A stretch of 7,270 nucleotides of DNA from assembly GCA_016650115.1 (NCBI GenBank), contig JAENWI010000066.1:1-7270 (forward strand), given 5' to 3'. Position 1 is the first letter of the stretch. Every line of letters starts with the position of its first letter. Made by a program: the position numbers and the translations under genes. This stretch comes from Peptostreptococcaceae bacterium (GTDB taxonomy: Bacteria; Bacillota; Clostridia; Peptostreptococcales; Anaerovoracaceae). Positions 1 through 4,857 of the stretch are shown piece by piece. Under the pieces are notes generated by a model, which was not told where the DNA came from, ran no database searches, and saw only the letters and a program-made list of their open reading frames with translations.

Positions 1-24
1 CAAATAAAAAATTAAATAAGAAGA

Positions 25-74
25 AAACAAAGCCTGAATTTCGATTTATAATAATCGCTATTCAGGCTTTGTTT
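25..74 (-). terminator. Strong hairpin, probable terminator of the GntR-ABC operon
   Basis: A perfect 15-bp inverted repeat (AAACAAAGCCTGAAT at 25-39, complement at 60-74) encloses a second 5-bp stem (CGATT 42-46 with AATCG 53-57). Read on the minus strand, the hairpin is followed by a T-rich run (24 down to 1), as expected for an intrinsic terminator of the operon that ends at 210. The stem is also preceded and followed by A/T runs on the plus strand, so it may work in both directions for a gene left of the window. About 135 nt separate it from the permease stop. Confidence 0.75.
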
Positions 75-103
75 ATTGATTTGGTTTGATTTTATTAGAT
101 TGT

Positions 104-133
104 GGTGCACCTCAGCCCTGGCAGAGCTGCACC
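104..133. repeat. GC-rich hairpin element, variant copy (A)
   Basis: GGTGCA (104-109) pairs with TGCACC (128-133). Inside this, CTC (111-113) pairs with GAG (124-126), and GCC can pair with GGC around a short loop. Its order GGTGCA-TCAG-CCCTGGC-GA-GCACCG closely follows the element at 4072-4101 in the nadE leader, so I read the two as divergent copies of one element. It lies between the permease stop and the operon terminator. On the plus strand it is followed by T-rich sequence, so a weak plus-strand terminator role cannot be excluded. No coding sequence is seen in 75-209. Confidence 0.5.
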
Positions 134-175
134 GCTTTATTTATTTGCTTTAATTTGATTCATAAGCAGCGACAG

Positions 176-195
176 CAAGCCTTCCCTAGCTTTGC
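176..195. repeat. Short hairpin with CCCTAGCT core (partial copy)
   Basis: GCAAGC (176-181) pairs with GCTTTGC (189-195, one bulged T). The loop and 3' arm contain CCCTAGCT (184-191), the core shared with the elements at 197-217, 2300-2320 and 4084-4093. It lies directly next to the perfect repeat copy at 197-217, so CCCTAGC-type copies cluster here just past the permease gene. Outside the core it resembles the other copies little. Confidence 0.35.
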
Positions 196-196
196 G

Positions 197-217
197 GCGC
201 CACCAGGCCCTAGCTGA
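197..217. repeat. 21-bp direct repeat, left copy
   Basis: This 21-bp sequence, ending CCAGGCCCTAGCTGA, is identical and in the same orientation at 2300-2320. It overlaps the 3' end of the minus-strand permease gene: the repeat's CTAG supplies the TAG stop (210-212), and its CTGA end supplies part of the last codons. Its 3' half (CAGRCCCTAGCTGA) also occurs in the nadE leader. CTCAGC and CCTGG of the variant copy at 111-121 could pair with CCAGG (203-207) and GCTGAG (213-218) here. Confidence 0.7.
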
Positions 218-1028
218 GATCCAGCTTATTGTTTAGAATCCAAATGTTGCAGATGCTGTATGCAATTATTAGGACAACACCATAAAGCAGGGCAAGCCCC
301 ATTACCCAGTTGAAAAGGCCCAGAGCCTCCTGAAGACTTCCAAGATTGGATATTGTGTTTAGCTGAGAAATAAAGATGCTTTTGTCTTTCAGAAATGGTC
401 CTGAAATCATAGCCACGCCCTGAACGAGGATACTTTCTGCCCAGGAAAAAGCAAAATAGGACAGGACACCAATGGGAACTCTGAATTTATTGAACTGTTT
501 CAAATGTGCGATAGAGCACGCCAGAAATAGTTTGGCTACTTCTTTTACTGTAGAAACAATCATTGCAAGAACAAGAAGAAGGATGGTTACTCCGCCAAGT
601 CCAGATAGTTGAGCGATGACCATTTTGATTTCATTTATTATATCCATGAAAGGCAGTGGTGCTATCAGCAAAGCGAAAACCAGCAAACCGATCACCGAAA
701 CAATCATGGTCAATACAATCCACATAGAACTCACTATTAATTTAGAAGATAATATTTGACTCGATGTTACAGGAAGGGTTAAGGTTAAATACCCTTGTTT
801 TGAATATATGTTTATATTGAATATTTTAAACAAACTGATGATGGTTATTACGATAACAGCTATAATGATGCCAAAAGCGATGAAACCTCCAGTAATAACA
901 ATAAAATCATTGTTTACGTAGTTAAAAATAAATGGGAGGATAATAACGCCAAGCAGGATTGACAGATAAATCCCTGCAAAATCTCTCCAGGTTGACTTGA
1001 TGTCATATTTGATTAATTTCTTTAACAT
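210..1028 (-). CDS. ABC-2 type transporter permease, YtrC-like partner of a GntR/YtrA operon
   Basis: This is a 272-residue integral membrane protein. About six hydrophobic segments are visible, near residues 18-38, 43-66, 100-122, 145-165, 185-208 and 240-262. The motif GYLTLTLPVTSSQILSSKLI (79-98) is typical of ABC-2 permeases that pair with YtrB-like ATPases. It should form the membrane channel for the ATPase encoded just upstream. The ATG (1026-1028) overlaps the ATPase stop by 7 nt, and a GGGAGG site sits 7 nt before it, so translation is probably coupled. The substrate cannot be read from sequence; related operons answer cell-envelope or antimicrobial-peptide stress. The last codons and TAG stop lie inside a repeated element (197-217), but the protein length and basic NNKLDL ending look normal, so truncation is not obvious. 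Confidence 0.85.
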   Translation of the reverse strand: MLKKLIKYDIKSTWRDFAGIYLSILLGVIILPFIFNYVNNDFIVITGGFIAFGIIIAVIVITIISLFKIFNINIYSKQGYLTLTLPVTSSQILSSKLIVSSMWIVLTMIVSVIGLLVFALLIAPLPFMDIINEIKMVIAQLSGLGGVTILLLVLAMIVSTVKEVAKLFLACSIAHLKQFNKFRVPIGVLSYFAFSWAESILVQGVAMISGPFLKDKSIFISQLNTISNLGSLQEALGLFNWVMGLALLYGVVLIIAYSICNIWILNNKLDLS

Positions 1029-1756
1029 TTGAATACCTCCCTAAACAATTGATCGATGGACTTGTCTTCCACAGCCCTGATATTGTCAATATCACCCTGT
1101 AATACAATTTCTCCTTCTTTCAGGAATATTACCGTATCGAAGATTCGTTCTACATCAGAAATCAGGTGGGTAGACATTAAAATAGTGGAATTCGGTTCGT
1201 AGTTTGACAAGATGGTATCTAGTATATAATCTCTCGCGGCTGGGTCAACGCCCCCAATTGGTTCGTCCAGGATGTAAAACATGGCTTTCCTGGACATTAC
1301 CAGGCATAACTGGAATTTTTCAATCATCCCTTTAGACATTGTATTGATTCTTTGTTTTTCATTGAGCCCTAGTTTATGGAGCATTTCGAGGCATTTATCT
1401 TCACTGAAATCAGTGTAAAAGTCTTTAAACATGGAAATCATATTCAAAGGAGTCATCCATGGACTAAAATAGGAATTGTCTGGCAGATAAGATACCAAAG
1501 CCTTTGTTTCAGGGCCTATGGGTATTCCATTGATGGTAACTGTTCCATTATAATCTTTAATGACTCCCGCTAGAATTTTTAATAAAGTTGTCTTCCCACT
1601 TCCGTTTGGACCTAGTAAACCTACGATATGTCCTGGCTCCAATGTAAGATTTATACCGGACAAAGCTAATTTTTTTGGATACATTTTACTCAGATTGCTA
1701 ACGTTTAATAAATTTAGTTTGGCATCTGAAGGTTTATTTGTAATTTGCGTGTTCAT
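1022..1756 (-). CDS. ABC transporter ATP-binding protein (YtrB-like)
   Basis: This 244-residue cytoplasmic ATPase energises the permease encoded directly downstream. It shows Walker A GPNGSGKT (49-56), a signature segment reading MSKGM (140-144) in place of the canonical LSGGQ, Walker B MFYILDEP with catalytic Glu165, a GGVDPAAR D-loop and switch His197 (STHL). The Q-loop position reads YLPD rather than containing Gln. The SKGM signature and the missing Q-loop Gln are common in ATPases of GntR/YtrA operons, so they probably mark the subfamily rather than decay. The ATG follows the regulator's TAA with no gap, and an AAGGAG site lies inside the regulator's end. It overlaps the permease by 7 nt. 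The substrate is unknown; export or envelope-stress defence is inferred from context. Confidence 0.9.
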   Translation of the reverse strand: MNTQITNKPSDAKLNLLNVSNLSKMYPKKLALSGINLTLEPGHIVGLLGPNGSGKTTLLKILAGVIKDYNGTVTINGIPIGPETKALVSYLPDNSYFSPWMTPLNMISMFKDFYTDFSEDKCLEMLHKLGLNEKQRINTMSKGMIEKFQLCLVMSRKAMFYILDEPIGGVDPAARDYILDTILSNYEPNSTILMSTHLISDVERIFDTVIFLKEGEIVLQGDIDNIRAVEDKSIDQLFREVFKC

Positions 1757-2128
1757 TTAGACACTCCTTTCTTCAATTTTTTTGATAAACAGATTGACGG
1801 CTTCTTGATTTGAAAAGCCTAAACTTGACATTTGCAGTATGAACTGATCAATGATTTCTTGTGCAACTGATTCGCGCATTTTAATAATTAACTCCTTATC
1901 TTTTGTAATAAAACGACCTGTTGTTCTCTCGGCGAAAACAAGTCCATCTCTTTCCAATTCTGCCAGTGCTCTTTGCATGGTGTTAGGGTTGACTTCAAAA
2001 TAGAGAGCGAGATCTCTCACTGATTCAAGCTTAGAACCGACCGTTAATTCCCCTGAGACGATTCTATGCTTAAAATTGTTTACCAATTGTAAATAAATTG
2101 GTGTATTTGACTGAAACTGATTTGTCAT
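1757..2128 (-). CDS. GntR-family transcriptional regulator, YtrA subfamily
   Basis: This 123-residue DNA-binding repressor is predicted to control its own operon. The N-terminal winged helix covers roughly residues 9-78, with the GntR pattern IYLQLVNNFKHRIVSGEL, the recognition-helix region SVRDLALYFEVNPNTMQRAL and a wing ending GLVFAERTTGRFI. The C-terminal part is only about 45 residues of helix, too short for an FadR or HutC effector domain and typical of the YtrA subfamily. It starts at ATG 2126-2128 behind AGGAGGT (2139-2145), and it is the first gene of a three-gene operon with the ATPase and permease. Its promoter overlaps a long palindrome that is its likely operator. The inducing signal cannot be read; cell-wall-active compounds are typical for this subfamily. 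Confidence 0.9.
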   Translation of the reverse strand: MTNQFQSNTPIYLQLVNNFKHRIVSGELTVGSKLESVRDLALYFEVNPNTMQRALAELERDGLVFAERTTGRFITKDKELIIKMRESVAQEIIDQFILQMSSLGFSNQEAVNLFIKKIEERSV

Positions 2129-2148
2129 AATGTGTGGTACCTCCTATT

Positions 2149-2201
2149 GTATTATTGTATTAGTCAATTAGTACAATAATACAAAACAGAAAGTGTGTCA
2201 A
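2149..2201 (-). promoter_or_regulatory. Promoter and operator of the GntR-ABC operon
   Basis: On the minus strand, TTGACA (2201-2196) is separated by 17 nt from TATTGT (2178-2173), a good sigma-A promoter. The -10 box and presumed start lie inside a perfect inverted repeat with 11-bp arms (GTATTATTGTA 2149-2159 and TACAATAATAC 2172-2182) around a 12-bp centre, 34 bp in total. This fits autorepression by the GntR/YtrA dimer bound over the -10 region. The arms end just before the Shine-Dalgarno site of the regulator gene (2139-2145). Confidence 0.75.
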
Positions 2202-2242
2202 TAGGAAGACGAAAAAAATATTATATTTTTTAAAAAATTTAT

Positions 2243-2276
2243 TTGAATAACGGTTTTCCTTTAAATATGATATAAT
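2243..2276 (+). promoter_or_regulatory. Promoter of the DUF4342 gene
   Basis: TTGAAT (2243-2248), a 17-nt spacer and TATGAT (2266-2271) form a reasonable sigma-A promoter. An overlapping alternative is the extended -10 TGATATAAT (2268-2276). A/T-rich sequence at 2210-2242 could act as an UP element. The predicted start near 2278-2284 gives a leader of about 150 nt. It is divergent from the GntR operon promoter. Confidence 0.6.
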
Positions 2277-2289
2277 TTCAATGATAACA

Positions 2290-2320
2290 GGTGGTAACTG
2301 CGCCACCAGGCCCTAGCTGA
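2290..2320 (+). repeat. 21-bp direct repeat, right copy, with hairpin
   Basis: Bases 2300-2320 are identical to 197-217, same orientation. Just upstream, GGTGG (2290-2294) can pair with CCACC (2303-2307) inside the repeat, and CAG/CTG around the CCCTAG core can form a second small stem. The element sits immediately after the predicted start of the DUF4342 transcript, so it should be part of its leader RNA. The two identical copies bracket the whole minus-strand GntR-ABC-permease operon. Confidence 0.65.
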
Positions 2321-2348
2321 AATTTAATCCAATTTTAATCTTTATCAA

Positions 2349-2369
2349 ATGGGATTTGAAGCATCCCAT
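2349..2369 (+). other. Leader hairpin upstream of the DUF4342 gene
   Basis: ATGGGAT (2349-2355) and ATCCCAT (2363-2369) form a 7-bp stem with a 7-nt loop in the predicted leader of the DUF4342 transcript. It is not followed by a T run, so it is not a convincing terminator. A TATAAT at 2372-2377 directly after it has no good -35 box. Together with the repeat at 2290-2320 it suggests a structured leader, but I recognise no known riboswitch class. Confidence 0.4.
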
Positions 2370-2430
2370 CTTATAATGAAATCATATTAAAAAACTAATT
2401 CAAACACAAACACAGAGGAGGGAAATTATT

Positions 2431-2979
2431 ATGGTAACACTTGAACAGGTAGAAAAGCTTCGTGAATATGCAAATGTATCTTACGATGAAGCGAAAAAAG
2501 CGCTGGAGAAAAATGAGGGTGACATACTGCAGGCATTAATTGATCTTGAACAGGAAGGCAAAACAAAATCGCCTCAGGATGGGGGGAAGTATATATATTC
2601 AGCTGCCGATTATGAGGATTCAGAAAAAACAGAAGGCTCTGGCAAAAAGAAATCGAAAGATAAAAGAGAAGAACCCTCTGCATTCAAAGACAATATGAAC
2701 AGGTTCTTTAAATGGCTGGGTGAAATAATCCACAAAGGCAATGTAAATTTACTGGTGATTCAAAAACATGGGGAGAATGTTATTAAACTTCCAGTGACTG
2801 TGGTTGTAATATTCCTGTTAGTTGGATTTTGGTTCATCATTCCATTACTTGTGGTAGGACTGTTCCTTAACTTCAGATATTCTTTTGAAGGACCGGATCT
2901 GGGGAGCGACAAAGTGAACCGGGTGATGGACAATGTATCGCAGGCTGCAGAAAATATTAAACAAGACATAAAGAAATAA
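2431..2979 (+). CDS. UBA-like/DUF4342 domain membrane protein
   Basis: The protein has 182 residues. Positions 3-42 resemble a UBA/TS-N domain (LEQVEKLREYANVSYDEAKK, then NEGDILQALIDLE), the three-helix fold found at the start of elongation factor Ts. A charged, low-complexity linker follows (43-85). Residues about 86-155 match the DUF4342 pattern, with WLGEIIHKGNVNLLVIQKHG and a hydrophobic stretch (119-148) long enough for one or two membrane passes, then an amphipathic tail. Its function is not known. The start has a strong GAGGAGGG site (2415-2422) 8 nt upstream. It is followed after 26 nt by the remains of a response regulator and kinase, so it was probably the first gene of a DUF4342/two-component operon, perhaps a membrane accessory of that system. 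Confidence 0.85.
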   Translation: MVTLEQVEKLREYANVSYDEAKKALEKNEGDILQALIDLEQEGKTKSPQDGGKYIYSAADYEDSEKTEGSGKKKSKDKREEPSAFKDNMNRFFKWLGEIIHKGNVNLLVIQKHGENVIKLPVTVVVIFLLVGFWFIIPLLVVGLFLNFRYSFEGPDLGSDKVNRVMDNVSQAAENIKQDIKK

Positions 2980-3005
2980 TAGAAGCTATTCTAAAAGGAG
3001 GATTT

Positions 3006-3083
3006 ATGCAGCAACGGATTTTAATCATTGAAGATGAAGAAAAGCTTGCCAGATTTATTGCTGGACAGATGGGGGAAAAATGA
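3006..3083 (+). pseudogene. Response regulator N-terminal remnant (truncated)
   Basis: A good AGGAGG (2996-3001) precedes an ATG at 3006, opening a frame that starts MQQRILIIEDEEKLARFI. This is the first beta strand and acidic pocket (Glu9-Asp10) of an OmpR-family receiver domain. Receiver similarity stops after Ile18 (about 3059). The frame then reads unrelated residues and ends at TGA 3081-3083, a 25-codon peptide. The phospho-acceptor Asp, the rest of the receiver and the whole DNA-binding domain are absent. The sequence continues, in another frame, as the middle of a histidine kinase, so a single deletion joining two adjacent genes is the simplest explanation. Initiation signals look intact, so a short peptide may still be made. 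Confidence 0.8.
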
Positions 3084-3684
3084 TCCGGAAACCATGCAGG
3101 AAGCCATAGATGCGATTAAAAGCGAATCGGAAAACATGAAAGACCTTGTAGAACAACTTTTGTTTTTAGCTAGAGGGGATAATGAAACCCTGCAATTATA
3201 CTTGGAGGTTTTTGATTGCGGCGAATTAGTGGAAGAGATTTTGCAGGAAACGCAAATGATAGACAGTTATCATCGTTTTCGAAAGAAAGAGGGCACCTCA
3301 GGATTAATCAATGCGGATCGTCAGTTGATGAAACAAGCCATTCGAATTTTAGCGGATAACAGTATCAAATATACACCGCAAGACGGGGAAATTGTTGTTT
3401 CAGTGAATGCAGACAATGCTGAACAAGGGTTTGTACGAATTTCTGTTCAAGATAATGGTATTGGTATAGATCCAGATAATATTCCATATATATTTGATCG
3501 GTTTTATCGGTCCGATGAATCTCGCGCAAAAAAAACAGGGGGATCCGGTCTTGGGCTTGCCATTATGAAATGGATTATAGATAGACATGCCGGGACCATT
3601 GAAGTAATAAGCCGTAAAGATATTGGCACCAGAACAACAATCATCATGCCGGAAACCATTCAAGCCAAGTCGCAGGAACGCTGA
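3028..3684 (+). pseudogene. Sensor histidine kinase C-terminal remnant
   Basis: The open frame begins at a TTG (3028) without a ribosome site. Kinase similarity begins near 3058 (LLDRWGKND). It retains the second helix of the HisKA dimerisation domain (residues about 21-55) and a complete-looking HATPase domain: N-box with Asn111, G1 DNGIG (142-146), F-box PYIFDRFY (153-160) and G2 GGSGLGLA (171-178). The sensor, membrane segments, HAMP region and H-box histidine are gone. It could bind ATP but cannot autophosphorylate on its own. An in-frame ATG at 3094 is an alternative start with only weak upstream signals. It sits 26 bp downstream of the DUF4342 gene via the response-regulator stub, and its last 25 bp overlap the convergent gene at 3660. 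Annotated as decayed; a dominant ATPase fragment is a remote possibility. Confidence 0.8.
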
Positions 3685-3965
3685 ATAACATATCCATGCA
3701 TTTCAATCAATTCTCGCCCTAACATCTTATCATAAGTAAAGGTTAGGGTGTTTTCAAGTTTCAAGCTTTTATTTATGTAGAAAGTCAAGTCTTGATCATT
3801 AAAGATATTAAAGTTTTCTAAGGAAGTGGCTGGTTCGCCAATTACAACCTTGGAAACAAGGGCTTTGCAGCAGCTACCTCCAGTAGAATGAGAAACAACC
3901 GTTACAGAAGAAAAATTTTTCTTCTTCTGATATGTTTTAAAATCTTCTGATAGAATAATATTCAT
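3660..3965 (-). CDS. Small CC/Se-motif family protein
   Basis: This is a 101-residue soluble protein. It shows an N-terminal helix (ILSEDFKTYQKKK), a beta strand VTVVSH, then STGGSCCKALVSKVVIGEP with the vicinal Cys32-Cys33 pair, followed by strands. The layout resembles the CC/Se-motif (seleno)protein family, in which one of the paired cysteines may be selenocysteine; here both codons are Cys. The family role is unknown, and redox or metal binding through the CC pair is an inference. I chose ATG 3963-3965 because GGGAGG (3976-3971) lies 5 nt upstream. The longer frame to 4034 would start upstream of the promoter elements. It ends 25 bp inside the convergent kinase remnant. It is divergent from nadE with overlapping -35 boxes. 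Confidence 0.6.
   Translation of the reverse strand: MNIILSEDFKTYQKKKNFSSVTVVSHSTGGSCCKALVSKVVIGEPATSLENFNIFNDQDLTFYINKSLKLENTLTFTYDKMLGRELIEMHGYVIQRSCDLA
3717..3748 (+). terminator. Possible plus-strand terminator inside the CC/Se gene
   Basis: CCCTAAC (3717-3723) pairs with GTTAGGG (3742-3748). An inner stem, CTTA/TAAG around TCA (3726-3736), is separated from it by an uneven internal loop. TGTTTT follows on the plus strand. It lies 33 nt after the stop of the kinase remnant and could end the DUF4342 transcript. It also encodes part of the minus-strand protein, and its T run is short. Confidence 0.35.
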
Positions 3966-4000
3966 AACATCCTCCCAACATTTCACCCGCGAATTAAGAT

Positions 4001-4030
4001 ATAATATATTATAGAGGGTAAAGTTGACAA
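4001..4030 (-). promoter_or_regulatory. Promoter of the CC/Se-motif gene
   Basis: On the minus strand, TTGTCA (4030-4025) is followed after 18 nt by TATTAT (4006-4001), each matching consensus at five of six positions. A TATAAT lies 7 nt further upstream as an alternative -10 box (with the weaker TTGTGT at -35). The predicted start is about 30 nt before the gene's start codon. The -35 box is almost the same DNA as the -35 box of the divergent nadE promoter. Confidence 0.6.
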
Positions 4031-4052
4031 ACACAACCTCGGAGTATAAAAT
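4024..4052 (+). promoter_or_regulatory. Promoter of the nadE-regulator-kinase operon
   Basis: A consensus TTGACA (4024-4029), a 17-nt spacer and TAAAAT (4047-4052) form a strong sigma-A promoter. The predicted start near 4059 leaves a 5' leader of about 73 nt that contains the hairpin element at 4072-4101. Confidence 0.75.
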
Positions 4053-4071
4053 TTTAGAATAATAAATTGAT

Positions 4072-4101
4072 GGTGCAGTCAGACCCTAGCTGATACGCAC
4101 C
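4072..4101 (+). repeat. Hairpin element in the nadE leader (copy B)
   Basis: GGTGC (4072-4076) pairs with GCACC (4097-4101), and TCAG (4079-4082) pairs with CTGA (4090-4093). This leaves the loop ACCCTAG between two stems separated by a small internal loop. CAGACCCTAGCTGA matches the repeats at 197-217 and 2300-2320 except for one A/G, and the outer stem matches the variant hairpin at 104-133. It begins about 13 nt after the predicted start and ends 21 nt before the ribosome site, well placed to influence nadE mRNA. I do not recognise it as a known riboswitch. Confidence 0.6.
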
Positions 4102-4131
4102 GAGCGTTACGGACATTAGATTGGAGTAAAA

Positions 4132-4857
4132 ATGAGAAATTATAAAGAAGAATTAATAAAAAGGATAGCATATATTAGAAATTTATTGGAAACGAGTGGA
4201 GCCGAAGGAATTGTCTATGGGAATAGCGGTGGAAAAGACAGTGCACTTGCAGGAATATTGTCTAAGATGGCTTGTGACAACACGCTTGGGGTAATGATGC
4301 CATGCCAGTCAAAGCGTAATTATGAAGAAGACACAGTTGATGCAATTGAGGTTGCGGAACAATTTGATATAGAGACTATTACTGTTGATTTGACTAAACT
4401 CAAAAACACATTTGAGAAGACTCTGTTAGATATTGAGACAACTGCAAAAGCTTTGACAAATGTGAATCCCAGGTTAAGAATGACAACCCTTTACGCAGTT
4501 GCCCAAAGTAAGAATCTGCTGGTTTGTGGTACAGGGAACAGAAGTGAAGGTTATATGGGATATTTTACTAAATGGGGGGATGGCGCTTTTGATTTCAACC
4601 CAATTGGAGATCTAACCGTTGGAGAAATCTATGATTTTTTGAAGTTTTTAAACGCACCCAAGTCTATTATTGAAAAAGCGCCTTCTGCAGCCTTGTTCGA
4701 AGGACAGACTGATGAAAAAGAAATGGGTATTACCTATAAAGAAATAGACAATTATATTTTGAATGGTGTAGCTACCCCTGAAGGCTTGGAGATTATTGAA
4801 AGATATCACAATGCCAGCATTCATAAAAGAGAAAGCCTGAAAATCTATGGGGAATAA
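4132..4857 (+). CDS. nadE: NH3-dependent NAD+ synthase
   Basis: This 241-residue cytoplasmic enzyme adenylates nicotinate adenine dinucleotide with ATP and amidates it with ammonia, the last step of NAD+ synthesis. Visible motifs are the PP-loop SGGKDS (32-37), GVMMP (53-57), NPRLR (112-116), GTGNRSE (133-139), GYFTKWGDG (143-151), NPIGDL (156-161) and APSAALFEGQTDE (183-195). Length is normal for the short bacterial form, with no N-terminal glutaminase domain, so free ammonia is the expected nitrogen source. Its ATG follows GGAG (4123-4126) by 5 nt. It is the first gene of an operon: its last 11 nt overlap the start of the response regulator. The leader carries the repeated hairpin element at 4072-4101. 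It is divergent from the CC/Se gene. Confidence 0.93.
   Translation: MRNYKEELIKRIAYIRNLLETSGAEGIVYGNSGGKDSALAGILSKMACDNTLGVMMPCQSKRNYEEDTVDAIEVAEQFDIETITVDLTKLKNTFEKTLLDIETTAKALTNVNPRLRMTTLYAVAQSKNLLVCGTGNRSEGYMGYFTKWGDGAFDFNPIGDLTVGEIYDFLKFLNAPKSIIEKAPSAALFEGQTDEKEMGITYKEIDNYILNGVATPEGLEIIERYHNASIHKRESLKIYGE

Noticed and set aside
1376..1760. Plus-strand open frames opposite the ABC ATPase
   Set aside because: They lie antisense to a clearly conserved ATPase, lack ribosome sites and encode no recognisable protein.
2349..2369. Rho-independent terminator or attenuator in the DUF4342 leader
   Set aside because: The 7-bp stem is not followed by a T run, so it is listed only as a leader hairpin.
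2429..2683. Minus-strand 84-codon open frame opposite the DUF4342 gene
   Set aside because: Low-complexity antisense translation of a well-supported gene, with no start signals.
3660..4034. Longer 124-residue start for the minus-strand CC/Se gene
   Set aside because: The extra N-terminus has no ribosome site and would start upstream of the predicted promoter boxes; the ATG at 3963-3965 has GGGAGG at the right distance.
4072..4101. Known NAD+ or preQ1 riboswitch upstream of nadE
   Set aside because: The hairpin does not show the loop and tail sequences of those classes that I know, and the same core recurs at unrelated genes in this window.
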